From assembly GCA_950295325.1 (NCBI GenBank), contig OX485804.1, positions 37,560,429-37,624,428 on the forward strand: 64,000 bases of DNA. Reading direction: 5' to 3'. The notes under the pieces were generated by a model. It had not been told where the DNA came from and did no database searches. It saw nothing but the letters and a program-made list of their open reading frames with translations. Below are positions 1 through 12,700 of the stretch, in pieces. The stretch is from Polytrichum commune. Its lineage: Eukaryota > Streptophyta > Polytrichopsida > Polytrichales > Polytrichaceae. The position numbers and the translations under genes were made by a program. Position 1 is the first letter of the stretch. Each line of letters opens with the position of its first letter.

Positions 1-144
1 CACAGAGGGCTCCAAGACCATAAGATCATCGGAGAGATCCATTCCCTCCAACTCCTACATAGAGAGAAACAAATGGCATTAACAAAATGAAAGACAAATG
101 AGATGAAGCAGCAAAGAAATTGTGAAAATTTGACCATATCTCTT

Positions 145-166
145 AATCCCACGGATCCGTGGGATT
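145..166. repeat. Isolated copy of the 22-bp BamHI-centred palindrome
   Basis: A perfect palindrome with core CCCACGGATCCGTGGG lies alone here, about 6 kb from the array of the same motif at 6,227-7,704. It shows the palindrome is dispersed as well as tandem. The rest of 1-1,700 is AT-rich; I see no gene or element in it. Confidence 0.85.
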
Positions 167-1704
167 GGAGCAAATTGTCCACGAAGCCGCAACCGAGGTG
201 CCTGACGAGTGAAAATCTGCTGGGTGGGGGGCGTCCTCCCTCACCAACTAAACTTCAATTGGTCACCCCTTACCTCCATTTCTCAGCTGACTTGATCACA
301 AGTGGTGTGTAAAACACCTTTTCTTTATTGATTTTCACTTTCTCAAGAGCATTTACAAATGCTTTGCTCATACATAGAGTTTGCTTTTTGCATCCCCACC
401 TTTAATACCACTGTGACAGCAGTCCCTTCTACAGGTAGTCAAGCATGATCATGTGCATCTCTAAAGTAACATTCTACTGGAATTAAGCTTCATGCAGCTG
501 CAGCCTTGCACCACTTATCCTAATTACTAGAATAATACTAGGCAATTTCCCTGTGGCCCTCACAAGGAGCGCATGAGACGAAGGAATTTCTTCTCCTTGA
601 CGTGCCCAACAACAGTCATCTCCTCACCTTCTTCCAACAAGCTCTGTAGTCATTCAAGCAGCAGCCGGATTAGTCCAAGACATCACCAATTTGAGCCAAT
701 TCACAAGATTGAACCACGAGGAACCCAATCCAACAACCGCTCCACTGCATATCAGAAACCTGTGCATTCCCCTATCGATCAACTTCGCGAGGACGGTCTT
801 TCAGATCACAGAATCGAGAGAAAGAAGCAATGTAGATAAAGGCCTGTACTCACAAAAAGCGCTAACTGACATTATCTGGGGGAAAGAAGTATATATGTCT
901 ACATGGCACACAACCTATGTCAGGTACTTACATGAAATTAATACCTTACCAAGGTTTATGTACCTTCCTTCCACAGAAAACTAGAGAGAGTATTGCAACC
1001 TGAATAGTATATAAGTTATTTCTGTTATGAAGTACATCTATTACAACCAGCGCCTGTGTACTCTTTGTGAAGATCTAAGATGATAAACCATAGCCATAAG
1101 CAGCAGTCCTTATCTACTCAGATAGGGTGACTGAAATCACCTTCAAATCTGTTGACGCCTGGCTGATTGGTTATTGCTCTGACATTGTAGTCTGTGCATC
1201 CTCTGCGACTCTTCGCCTGTTGATGCCACCTCATGAATTCGCCTCATGCTTGCTCCCACATTACAAGTGAAATTCGAATTGGCATTTAGTAATTCCTTCT
1301 GACCTTACCTAATTGATAACAATAATTTTAATCAAAACCGATATAGAAACCCCAAAAAATTATGATTGGATGACAAGATATGATAAACAAAGTCCTCATT
1401 AAATTTATCATCCTTTCCCAATCTACTATGGATGATCATGGACTCGTCCTTTCAACAACCCCAGTGTGGTCATTCATATCATTGCAATCTGCATGTGGAG
1501 AGTTCAAATGAGTCACAAGAATCATTACACCACTGTGAACCCTTTGAGTGGTCCACCACTCTGCGGGATCACTTTTAGTTAGAATGTTAGCATTAAAAGT
1601 TAGAATTGATAGGGAATTTAGGGAAAATTAGTTCATTTAGCATTTAGCCTAGAAGAAGGAAGGTCAAAATGAAACTAAGTAGTGCTAGAAGATAGCAAAG
1701 TAGA

Positions 1705-1815
1705 AAAAATATGCTAGCTAGTAAAAACAACTAGCTAAGCAAATATTAGTAGATGCTAGTTATTAAGCAAATGTTAGTAGATGCTAGCTAAGCAAGTGTT
1801 AGTTTATTAGTTAGT
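1705..1815. repeat. Short degenerate tandem repeat
   Basis: About three imperfect copies of a roughly 30-bp unit containing AAGCAAATNTTAGTAGATGC and GCTAGCTA. No coding signal. From 1,816 to 2,570 I see only short open frames without recognisable content. Confidence 0.6.
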
Positions 1816-2574
1816 GTGAGGCACACAAGACGATTGGAGGTGTTTTACGTAAGAAGATAAAATCGGCGTGAAGAATTTTGAAGACAAAAAAGAAAGAAAG
1901 CAAGGGGGATACTTGCCCACTTGCCCCCTTGCCAACTCGATGGCGGAAAAATTAGAAAGATTTCTAAAGGTTTTTTGTCGGAGCCACCTCGGCGAGAGGG
2001 TGGCAACCTCAACCGGGAAAACCCCCGAGCCAAAATTTCGGGAAAGGGTTTGAAAAATGGATCCGGTGGAGGAGGGGTCCAACCCTTTTGTGAGAGGGTT
2101 TAAAAACCCCTCCTTCCACCTTGTAGCTCTCTCTCTTTCTCTAGTTTTTGGGCGAAGCCCTGCTTCAATGTAGTTAGGAAAAAATCCTTTAGCATGTATT
2201 ATCAATGGTCTAGAAGAAAGGCTTGAGAACCTCCTCTACTCTCTCTCTCCTAGTTAGGTTGTGTGTTTATTAACACACCAACAAAATTATTCCTTCTTTT
2301 GTAGAGGTAGGTTGGATGGTAGAGTTTTGAGTAGAGGCATTATAGACCTCATCTGCCAATGCCCTGAAGGCTTAGTTCAAAAGCTAGAACAAGATACTTA
2401 TCATTTTTCTCTTAGAGAGATTTCATATAGCTATCCATAGCCGTTTCCCATTTGTGATTTGGTTGAGATGACAATTAGTTATGGATTTTCAAAGATGGAG
2501 TAGAAAAACTGGGTGGTCTTGTGGGTAGCGGCTGCTGGATCAGACCTGCGAGCCCAATAGGAATTTTAATTCCA

Positions 2575-3010
2575 AGAAATTATATTTTTCCCAAGTAGAA
2601 CTTTTGTGTAGCTTTCCAAAATGGCTTAGAACATTTGATTTGAGCATGATTTGAATTAGATATGAATTGTGCAAGATGGGACACATAGTTTGAGAACTTT
2701 TGGTTGACTGCTGCATTGCAGAGGACCTGCTGGGTTCACTTCGGCTTACCTTTCTAATCACATATTTTTATCAAATACATCTTTTTAATATCTCTCCAGG
2801 GTCATATAGAACGTTTGATTTGACTAAGATTTGAATTAGATATGAATTGTTGAAGGCGAGATACATAGTTTAAGCCTTCTTGATTGACTGCTGTGTTACA
2901 AGGAGTCCGCTGAATTTCTATTAGCTTAACCTGCTGATGTCATAATTTTTCTAGTTAGAGCTTGTTCATAGCTTTCCAATGGTATAAGGAAAGCCTAGAT
3001 CCAAGTAGTA
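2575..3010. repeat. Degenerate tandem repeat with period of about 190 bp
   Basis: Two clear units and a partial third share TTTGATTTGA..., GAATTAGATATGAATTG, a short GACTGCTG segment and AGCTTTCCAA. They diverge by point changes and small indels. The type resembles non-coding repeat found in or beside plant LTR retrotransposons, but no LTR ends, primer site or polyprotein are visible. The stretch 3,011-4,657 contains no gene I can support. Confidence 0.45.
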
Positions 3011-4657
3011 AGGAATGTGCTATGAATTTTTTAAGTTAGAAGGTAGATAGGTGGGTTGGAAGGGTCGGTTGAATCGACCTCACACTTCCAACCCTCATAA
3101 CTTTTGCATTTCTTATCCGATTAGAGTGATTTTTAGATCATTGGAAAGATAATTTGGTGCACTAAGTATAAATATTATGCTTAGGATTAAATTACAGGGC
3201 AGAATAACACTTTATATTTTAATTGTTAACTAAGGTACGCTTACTACCAAACTAGTTACAAAGAAGGAGGCAAGGTCGACGCTCGGAAAGTGGAGCAAGG
3301 AAGGAGGTAGCGGCTCGGCCTACATCAAGCCCAAATCAACCGAGGAAAATTGAGGTAAATTAACTAACCTTAAGCCTTCCATTTAGGATTGGAGGGAGCA
3401 CGGCTAAGATACGCATTTCTAAACCCACTCACCTATCTCGTAAGGTCAAGTGGCTTGACCACTTGACCGCCAAGGGAGTACCCAATTCCATTGTTTTCGG
3501 GGCCCTTGGTATGTTTTGTGGTAGTAGCTTCATTTATTAGCAAGTTTCGTGTGTGGTAAGTCGGATTAATCACCGACACGACCACTCTGAATGTTGTTGG
3601 TGGAAAGGTGGGGTTAATGACCCGCGAATCCACTATTATGTTGTTGGCCCCATAGATTGGGAGTAATGGCCCCAATTTATGAAGATTGCGCAACATGTTG
3701 AACCTACAGGTCGCCCGTCACCCTGGTCCCATTGAGTTGTATTTCGTGGTCTATCCAGTGTAAACACATTTAACAATCAAAACATACCAAATAAATCGTA
3801 AACCCTTGTTGGCAAGAGACCCGAGGTAAGGGGTGATGCCTAATATGTTAATGTAGTAAGTTAGGACGTGCAAACAAAAGTAAGTAATTAAGAAGGAATT
3901 TGTGTGAAGGGTGGGACTTAGGCCAAGTTCCCCCGCTTAGAAAACTAAATAGAACTAAATAAAGAAATAGGAAGAATTGAATGGTCCATCAAATTGTCGT
4001 TATTCCGTTCGTTGAGTTAGGGTGGTATGAGTCACACCCGGTTGGGTGTATCAGAACCATCCCAATTCACAAATTAGGATTGCCTTGGTTTCAAGGCTGG
4101 TGCGTCTGCGCGTAGAATAGGTTGTAGGTTAAGGTTAGAACTAGATATGAAATTGGTTAGTGGAGTTTAAAGCCACACTAGTAAAAAACTAAGGCCTAAC
4201 CTCCGGAGGTACTACGGCGCATATTTAATCTCCCTTAAAAATCTAACTACTCACGTTATACACCTATCATCCGGGTTCGGCTTGGGCGCCTGCAAATGCA
4301 GGCCACCTTCACCGAAGGGCTTGTGTGATACTTTTAGGCTCCCTCGAAAAGGGGTGGCCCAAAAGTACCACAACCACCATAGCTAGGCATGGAGGCCATA
4401 TTTCGCATCAATTGCAAAAGCAGAGTTTCTTTGGAACTGGCTACAAAGGTTTTGAAACCTCACAAGGATATAAACAAGTTTCATACTGGAATAATGAATC
4501 CATACGCAAGCTACTCCTATAGAGATGACCTTTCGTATGTCCAACCATCTATGCTTTTGACTCTTCGCCCTCATCTAGAATGATAGTTGTAGAGCATCTG
4601 TCAAATCTGAGATCCTAGCCTTTCTCTAACCCAAAGGCAGCCCGGCCTTAATGGACT

Positions 4658-4827
4658 GACTAAATATGTTGATTAGTGTTGGAAACACTAATAGTCGACG
4701 AAAACGCTAAATGTCAATTGTCTTCATAGTGTTAGAACATCAAATGTCAACTCTAACACTATTTGTACCAATTAATAACTTTGAATATTTACATAAGCGC
4801 ATTTAGTGTTAGATGATTTTTTTGTAG
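4658..4827 (+). mobile_element. Partial copy of a CACTA-ended miniature element
   Basis: This 170-bp segment repeats the first 170 bp of the element at 5,643 almost base for base, from ACTAAATATGTTGATTAG to the T-run ending GTAG. It then stops abruptly, so it is a truncated copy. The following 4,828-5,642 is single-copy-looking DNA with an (ATCT)n microsatellite at about 5,272-5,297 and a CT-rich stretch resembling a 5' leader; no gene is supported there. Confidence 0.7.
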
Positions 4828-5642
4828 CATGTAAGGGCAGCAACGTCTGCCAATCTGAAGCATGATTCTTCACATTGCTTCAGGCTAAGCATATGGCCGT
4901 ATGTAACCCTGAGCGTTGGCCAATAACTTGGAGCACCTTAGAGGAGGGATTCAACTTGCACACTCCGTCTGCTAAAACACCTAATTCATTTTTGCATCTA
5001 TTGAGTCGCACCGACCCAACACCACTAAAACCTAATTTGATCAGTGCATGCATGCCCAACTGATGTTGATGAGTGCGGAAAGAAGATGATTCAGCTCAGG
5101 GCTGCACCAGCTCAACAGATGGGTCCTGGTAAATTAGAGATGAGGTTCCTGGTCGTAGCGAAATGCAAAAATCCAAAATATAGCAGGAAGGCGAAATGGA
5201 AAGCATGTGAAGTGATTTGAGTGGAGGCAGGCTACTTCACCATGAAGCTCATGTGTGATGACTCTCTCCCCTGATCTATCTATCTATCTATCTATCTTGA
5301 GAAGCCCTCTTGCTCCTCTCGAACTTTTCTGTGCAGCGTTGTGGATTCGACAGTCCTCTCATTCTCCACTCCCCATCTTTGCAGCTAGCAGCACTGCTCT
5401 TGGTGCCCCCTTGCCCGCAGACCTTCCTCTCACCTCCCGTGACTGCACCCTCTTCCCGGCTTCCAAAACCGGCAGGGCTTAGCCCTCAGAGTTTCTCAGC
5501 CAGCCTGAGGGGGAGAGAGAGAGAAATGAGAGAAAACCCCCAGCTCTCCCCGGACCCCCCTCAAGGCCTCCTATTTTTCCGCTGCCCGCCTCTCACCCTC
5601 GGGCAGCTCAAAAGATTCCCCTTCCTTCCAGTCGGCGGATTT

Positions 5643-6044
5643 CACTAAATATGTTGATTAGTGTTGGAAACACTAATAGTCGACGAAAATGCTAAATGTC
5701 AATTGTCTTCATAGTGTTAGAACATCAAATGTCAACTCTAACACTATTTGTACCAATTAGTAACTTTGAATATTTACATAAGCGCATTTAGTGTTAGATG
5801 ATTTTTTTGTAGATCTTCAAATGAAGAATTGGAGGTAGGATATGTGAGCCTCATATAAAATGTAATATGCTAGGAATTTGATATTACAAAAATTTAAACT
5901 TAATGGAACCCAACTCAGATAATGCAAAATAAAGACAAAGGAAATTCTAACACTAATTGTAATTTCAAGTGACATTTAGTGTTTTGGGTAACTATTGGCT
6001 CTAACACTAATCTCCATCCAACACTAATCAACCTATTTAGTGTA
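5643..6044 (+). mobile_element. CACTA-type miniature inverted-repeat element
   Basis: The element begins CACTAAATATGTTGATTAGT and ends with the inverse complement of nearly the same sequence, giving inverted repeats of about 25 bp with one mismatch. Inside are several more copies of the AACACTAAT / TTAGTGTT motif. The CACTA terminus is the hallmark of En/Spm-like elements, which make 3-bp duplications, but the flanking triplets (TTT and TAG) do not match. It carries no open frame, so it would be non-autonomous. Confidence 0.65.
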
Positions 6045-6226
6045 GTTCCAAACAGACTAGATTATTTTCAAGAAAATGGTGTATAGATTCTCGTAATTCA
6101 TAAAGTTTACTAACTTATCATGAAAAAAATAGGAAAAATTCATGAAAAATCTCATTTTTTGGCAAAATGAAAACCCGTAGGATTGAAGACTATAGCCTCC
6201 TCTGTGAGATTTTATGCACATTCATC

Positions 6227-7704
6227 AATTCCACGGATCCGTGGGATTGCAAGACGTGGGCCCCGCTGCCCATGAATGTAAACATTCTCCTATCCCACGG
6301 ATCCGTGTGATTAATGTTTATCTTGTTGCATGACAATGTGCATACTATTCAATCCCACGGGTCCGTGGGATTGATGAATGTTAGCTCCGATGTAAAAATG
6401 TATGCACATGTATCAATCCCACGGATCCGTGGGATTGATGAATGTTAGCTCCGATGTACAAATGTATGCATATGCATTAATCCCACGGATCCGTGGGATT
6501 GATGCATGTCGGCATCGTTGCTCAACTACGTAAACACTTACCAATCCCACGGATCCGTGGGATTGGTGAATGTTAGCTCCGATGTAAAAATGTATGCACA
6601 TGCATCAATCCCACGGATCCGTGGGATTGGGGAATATCGGCATTGTTGCTCAACAGCGTAAACACTTGCCAATCCCACGGATCCGTGGGATTGGTGAATG
6701 TTAGCTCCGATGTAAAAATGTATGCACATGCATCAATCCCACGGATCCGTGGGATTGGCAAGTGTTTACGCTGTTGAGCAACAATGCCGATATTCCCCAA
6801 TCCCACGGATCCGTGGGATTGATGCATGTCGGCATCGTTGTTCAACTGCGTAAACACTTGCCAATCCCACGGATCCGTGGGATTGGTGAATGTTAGCTCC
6901 GATGTAAAAATGTATGTACATGCATCAATCCCACGGATCCGTGGGATTGGTGAATGTTGGCATCGTTGCTCAACTGCGTAAACACTTGCCAATCCCAAGG
7001 ACCCGTGGGATTGATGAATGTCGGCATCGTTGCTCAACAGCGTAAACACTTGCCAATCCCAAGGATCCGTGGGATTGATGCATGTCGGCATCGTTGCTCA
7101 ACAGCGTAAACACTTGCCAATCCCACGGATCCGTGGGATTGGTGAATGTTAGCTCCGATGTAAAAATTTATGCACATGCATCAATCCCACGGATCCGTGG
7201 GATTAATGCATGTCGGCATCGTTGCTCAACTGCGTAAACACTTGCCAATCCCAAAGATCCGTGGGATTGATGAATGTCGGCATCGTTGCTCAACTGCGTA
7301 AATACTTGCCAATCCCACGGATCCGTGGGATTGGTGAATGTTAGCTCTGATGTAAAAATTTATGCACATGCATCAATCCCACGGATCCGTGGGATTGGTG
7401 AATATCGGCATCGTTGCTCAACTGCGTAAACACTTGCCAATCCCAAGGATCCGTGGGATTGATGAATGTCGGCATCGTTGCTCAACTGCGTAAACACTTG
7501 CCAATCCCACGGATCTGTGGGATTGATGAATGTTAGCTCCGATGTAAAAATATATGCACATGCATCAATCCCACGGATCCGTGGGATTGATGAATGTCGG
7601 TATCGTTGCTTGATGTGGTAGGCAAAATTTAATGTGACGAATCGGGAGTAAATTGTTGTTCCCAACAAAAAATACATTCTCCAATCCCACGGATCTGTGG
7701 GATT
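6227..7704. repeat. Satellite array: 22-bp palindrome at a 64-bp period
   Basis: About 23 copies of a palindrome (core CCCACGGATCCGTGGG, BamHI site at the centre) recur every 64 bp. The 42-bp spacers are mainly of two kinds. Type A contains TGTTAGCTCCGATG and GTATGCACATGCATC; type B contains TGTCGGCATCGTTGCTCAAC and GTAAACACTTGCC. One type-B spacer at about 6,757-6,798 is inverted. The edge copies carry most substitutions, as expected for unequal-exchange satellites. Long open frames rich in NPTDPWDW cross the array only because the repeat lacks stops; they are not credible genes. Confidence 0.9.
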
Positions 7705-7784
7705 GGTGAATTTCTCACTTCTATCAAAAGCTGGGGAATTTAGCTGAATGCAGTTTCATGTTCAGTCAGCAATGAAAAGTCTAG

Positions 7785-8524
7785 ATGCAAATGGAATGAT
7801 TGCTTTACTTATGAATCATAGAGTGTCTCCGATCGAGCCTTTTTCGGTTGCTCCCTCGAGGCCTCTTTGTTTGGCGCTCTTGCTTCCATCAGATGTCCCG
7901 CGCCTCCCCGCATAGCCGGTGTAATACAGTTTGCGCGCTTCTCTTCCCCCTCTAAAGCCGTCACTTCGTGATCTGGAAATTCTATATCATCCGTGTCCCT
8001 ATAGATATGTCCTCTATCAGGGCTATCTTCTCGCTAATGAATCACAAACATATCTCGTGTTAGTTCAAACTATTGCAATGATTAGAGTTTCAACAGAAAC
8101 TTAAGCCTCCAAGGAAAACACTTACATCGTCCGCGGGAGGATCACTTGTCTGCTGAGGTGAATCCATCTTACTAGCATCACTCGCTCTGCTACTCGATTC
8201 CTTCTCTTGTTCGCTCTCGTCCATCGCTGTTGCAACTGAGGTCCCGTGAATCTTGCCCGCGTCCTCAGCTTCTGCTATTGACTCTAGGTGTAACGACCGT
8301 ATTTTACATCTCCCTCTCCAAGTTCCTCCCTGATCCTCTTCCGCTTCGTCGCTCAAGTTCGATGGAGTTCCACGACCCTCAATGCTCGGGGTGTCCTTCT
8401 TCTTCAGATCCCTCGCAGCGCGCCTCTTCTGCTTCGAGTTGCTGAAGTTCGTCCTGCCCCTCCTCTTCCTAGGCTTCCGTGACGGCTCCGCTGAAGAGAC
8501 TGCTGTGTGCCCTGTTTCCTTCAT
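7785..8524 (-). pseudogene. 5' exon(s) of the partner gene of Mutator-like element 1
   Basis: On the minus strand a first exon runs from ATG at 8,524 to 8,126, where a strong donor (GTAAGTG) follows. It encodes about 133 residues, basic near the N-terminus (KPRKRRGRTNF, KQKRRAARDLKKK) and acidic/serine-rich after that. A second open acidic stretch occupies about 8,022-7,785, but its joining phase is not resolved. It is head-to-head with the transposase at 9,786, exactly like the ParB-methyltransferase gene and transposase of element 2 (37,490 and about 37,956). The N-terminal exon of that gene is also basic then acidic, with weak similarity. I infer the same gene, with everything downstream lost at the satellite array. 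Sequence similarity alone would not prove this. Confidence 0.45.
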
Positions 8525-9122
8525 GTGTGCGTCTCGATGCCCCACCAATGCCCGAACTTCTCTGCTCCTACACAAACTCTCATGCACACTAGCTACTCTC
8601 ACGAGATGCTCCTCCCGGAACTAATCGTACGTTCATGTCTCCCAAGCTAGTCCTCCGTATCCCTTTCCTTTGTATTTAATTTCTATCAAGCTATGTCATC
8701 GAATTATATTCCCACGTTTAATAAAACGCGGTATCCGAGATTAGATCACTGACAACACTGACATCAGTTACTAATCTATTTCGAATTTGTCGATATATTT
8801 ACGCATCTCTCCTGACAATGACGGCCTCCACAAATTTTCAAATTTATTATTTTTCCATAAAAGGTACATACACCTTTAGGGTTTAACTTCATCATTTCGG
8901 CATAGCATATATTAGGTTATCAAGAATGAGTTATTTTTTAGTGCGTAGGAAAATTAGTCTATACTGACATGTATCATATTTGGTGGTCAAAAAATAATGA
9001 CTATTACTGGAGTACATTCTAATCCTACATGAAACAGGTTGTCTAGAATTGACATGAATAAATATTGACTATTAATTGATCTACGAGGTTGTCATATATT
9101 TGGGTATTAGTGTCTACCCAAG

Positions 9123-9623
9123 GTGTATATAATACCCAATTATTGGTACCCTTTCCTTCATGTCATCTCATCATATTCTTCTCCAATGGGTACTGTCTCA
9201 CGTCTCCCAAGCCTTGCTCCATTAGGTGCTTCTATTTCATGTCAACTTCACACCACGTTGTCCATCGATGGTTCTGCAGACGTCAACAACATGAAGATTG
9301 CCAACCCACTTGACTGCTCAGTTACTCCGGTGGTCGTCGTTCACACTCCTAAACCACAGACTCCATCTTTGCGGGCAGTTGATGCAACACTGATACAGAA
9401 CAAGTCCACTTTCAAGATTCATGCCTATTCTAGAGCAGGGGTTATTAAACCTGGCACTTACTCTAGATCCATATTAAGGAGTGCCAAAGGTCAGAAACTC
9501 GATTGCGCAGGATGCACTGCAGTTCGTAGTTTGGGGATTGACCATTGTCATAAACATGACGGTGAGAAATATGGCAAAGGGCCCCATATGGAAAATGCCC
9601 CATTTTCGTCTGGCACTCCATGA
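9123..9623 (+). CDS. Unrecognised open frame upstream of the transposase
   Basis: A 166-codon frame with no recognised domain lies between the divergent partner gene and the transposase. Its C-terminal part has a small Cys/His cluster (CAGC...DHCHKHDG). It could be a leader or additional exon of the transposase or chance open sequence; no counterpart is obvious at the matching place in element 2. Confidence 0.2.
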   Translation: MYIIPNYWYPFLHVISSYSSPMGTVSRLPSLAPLGASISCQLHTTLSIDGSADVNNMKIANPLDCSVTPVVVVHTPKPQTPSLRAVDATLIQNKSTFKIHAYSRAGVIKPGTYSRSILRSAKGQKLDCAGCTAVRSLGIDHCHKHDGEKYGKGPHMENAPFSSGTP

Positions 9624-9785
9624 TTCTTAATATTTCCCATAATTAACCAAACATTTTCTGACTACATCATGTACATGTCTGGGATGTCCAACGATTTCAT
9701 CAACCTCTCATGTATATATCCCATTATGTTTTTTCAATCCCCCTTTTGCAATTGCATTCACATAGCTTTGTCAAATTGTTTCTCA

Positions 9786-12700
9786 ATGTCTTCCGCTGCT
9801 GTCCAAGCTCCACTCTTCGATGCCATCGAACTTGTTTCTCCTGGATCTCTTATCCCTACATGCATACCTACTGGCCCTGATGGAACCGCTGATCTCACTC
9901 CCCAGTGGCTATCCATTCGTTATGGTTTCGATGCTGATAGCTTGTGGTTAGAGACAGATGTTGTCGATCCAGAAACTCGAAATGTCCTTTATTCCTTATA
10001 CGTCCAGCCCGTAACGTTAGAGAATAATGCTCGCGTTTGGAAACTCAAGCCCGGAAGGTATCGCGTCTTTGGCTTGTCGGAGTCCATGAACGCTTCTACA
10101 GTCCTACTCACTCCTCGCAGTTCCTCCACACTGTGCACTGAAGCCCCCTTACTGTCTCGTGTCAAGATCGAACCAGGTCTCCGCGTTAGCATCGATTTGT
10201 CCGATTCTTCTGATGATGAGGGGAGGCCTTCCCATCCATCAATCCGGTCGAGTGCTAAGCGTCCATCTCCCTCCTCTTCTCAAGATTCACGTAGGACTAC
10301 TCCTTTCCTTATACCTTCGCAAACTACTAAACTGATAAACATTCTTCCCTCCCTTCGTTCCCTGGGTAGTATGCCTGGAAGCAAGTCAGTCCTTAAAAAA
10401 CTGAACTATGATTCCATCCGTATTGAGTACGTAGATTTCTTGCCACCGTCGTTCAATGGGGATATAATCTTCATTTTTCCTCCCACCCTTCCATCTGCCG
10501 TCCAGAAGAATGCTAAATGTATGGAAGGTATGGACAAACGTTACGATGGCCATATGTGGACAAAGACTATGACTACTAACATCAGTAACACGTTGGGGTT
10601 GTCATTCCGGTCGTCTAACTGTGTAGGTCATCTTCAATGCCACAATCCCAAATGTGGGTTTCTGCAGTGGCCTAAACGCACATCTGGATTGAACGAGGTC
10701 GAGTTCGAAGGTTCTTCCAAAGATGCCTTCCCTGTTGCAGACGGTCCACCTCCAACTTCAACAATAGTCTGTAAGATCTGTAAAGAACCTCATTTTTGTG
10801 TAGCCTCTTGTGATGCAAAAATCTTCTACGTTTTTGGAGATGATACGCAAGAGCGTGCTTGCGTCCATGTAGGCAACCATAAACATCATGTCAAGGTAGG
10901 AGACTATAGGGGCACGCGGAAGATAATAGACGATTTGATCGAACAACATGTTGAGCGCAACCCGCAAGCTACCATTTCCAAAATAGTCTTGGAAACTAGC
11001 AAGGATGTTTTAGGTAACGTCTTGCTCCGCGAAGAAGACGACCTTCCCACCTTACTTTCTCTGGAACAGCTAGAGCCTATCTTCCAATGTTGCAAGGAGC
11101 TCAACTCCCCTAACTTAAAAAACCGTGTCTACAGTTTCAAGTATCTACGCAGATATGGCGTTCTTGATGGCATCACTAAGCTCAGAGGGCTTAGCAACTG
11201 GGCCTACGTGCAACGAAACATGTTTCCAGGCCAAGGTGACGACTCCGACAAGGTCTTCATATTCAAGATGTCCGAGGTGGGACCTGGCAGCGGTGTTGAC
11301 CTTGTCCGCCGAATGCAACCTAGCGGCGATTTAGAGCACTCATGGATGATGTTTGACCACGTCAAACGAGTTGCCAACTGGACCACCATGGCCTGCCACG
11401 TGTACGACTCCTCTTACCAACGTGTACTCACCATTGCTTGTTGTGATTTCCAGTCTGAGGACAAAGATGCTCAACTCGTGTTCTGGAAGAACCTTAACCA
11501 CGTCATGGGTAGGCATGGAATACACAAGCCACAGTTCAAAGGTTTCATGGCGGATAGTGCTCAAGCCAATTGGAACGTTGTGCGTATCATATACGGATCC
11601 GGAGACCCAAAGATACCCATGGAAGGCCGCGAGCGAACGTGTTATTTCCATTGGGCGCAATCCCTACAAAAACACACCAAACAATACATCGTGCACGAAT
11701 TGCAAGATCAACACAAGAAATTGTGTATGCAGTACAAAGATGCACAGTCTGTGGCAGAGGCTGAAACACGTTATTTGGCAATCAAAGCCTGGTGGACATC
11801 TTCGGGTACCACCTCTGACGCAGGCCTCCACCATTTGAACCATTGGCTTGCGTTTTGGCATTTCCGATACAGGCAGTGGGGTGGTTTCATGGAACTGGTA
11901 AGTATACACTCTTTCATTCAAATTATTCAATTCTTTAAGTTTGCATTTTTTTCTCTGCGTCTAATGTAGTATCTAACAATATTAAATCTTTTGCTTTTAA
12001 ATGGCATGGCCCACCACGACTCCTCCTTGCTCACTTGAGTTTCCGAACATTTCTTAACCAGTTGCCTTCGTACAGGAGAAGAAACTTTCTCCGGATGAAC
12101 TAGCTGAAATGCCCTCTTGCAACCTTGCTGAGACCGTTCACAACAAATGGTTGCAAGCATCCGGCAATAGGGGTGGCGATCTCTACGTAGCAGCCGTCGA
12201 CGATTACGTTAGAGCATTCCTGCAAGTGGTGGGGTACTATCAATACCTCAAAGGTGGAGCGGCAGGCTCTGGACCCTCGAGAGAAGAACTTCGACTTCGG
12301 ACAGCCCAACGCCGAGCTCACCGAACCGGGGATCCGACTACCCTGAACGCAGCCGTCTTGAACATGCCCGGAGCCGAAGATTTCTGTACTCGAGATGCAC
12401 ACCTCGAAGGAGCTGAGGTTTTTGGGTCAAGGAAACGGAAGCCGGATCTTCCCCTTGGCGCTGAAGAAGAAACTCATAGGCCAGACACTGTTAATTTTTC
12501 ACGTCCTCGAGTGGGTCGGAGGGTGACACGTGCTCGTGCTCAAAATTTGAGTACCATCCAGGAGGAAGTTCAAGTGGAAGTGGAACGCCCAACACAGCCC
12601 CCTGCCTCAACTGGCATAGATATTGGACGGGTGACGGCCGTGGAGGAGACTCGTGTGAATGAGAAGCTATGGCACATTGCCCGACTTAATAAGGTTTCTG

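Noticed and set aside
1807-2205. Minus-strand 132-codon gene
   Set aside because: Several overlapping frames of similar length occur on both strands and none shows a motif or consistent codon pattern.
4658-5812. Pair of 170-bp direct repeats as LTRs of a small retrotransposon
   Set aside because: The repeats lack TG...CA ends, the right copy continues into a CACTA-type element with its own inverted end, and no primer site or polypurine tract is visible.
6573-7091. Repeat protein with NPTDPWDW motifs
   Set aside because: The frame exists only because the satellite lacks stops in that phase; the 64-bp period is not a multiple of three and frames open on both strands.
6227-7704. CRISPR-like array of palindromic repeats and spacers
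   Set aside because: Regular spacing is present, but the spacers are two recurring sequences rather than unique ones, there are no cas genes, and the context is a plant-like nuclear genome. It is a satellite.
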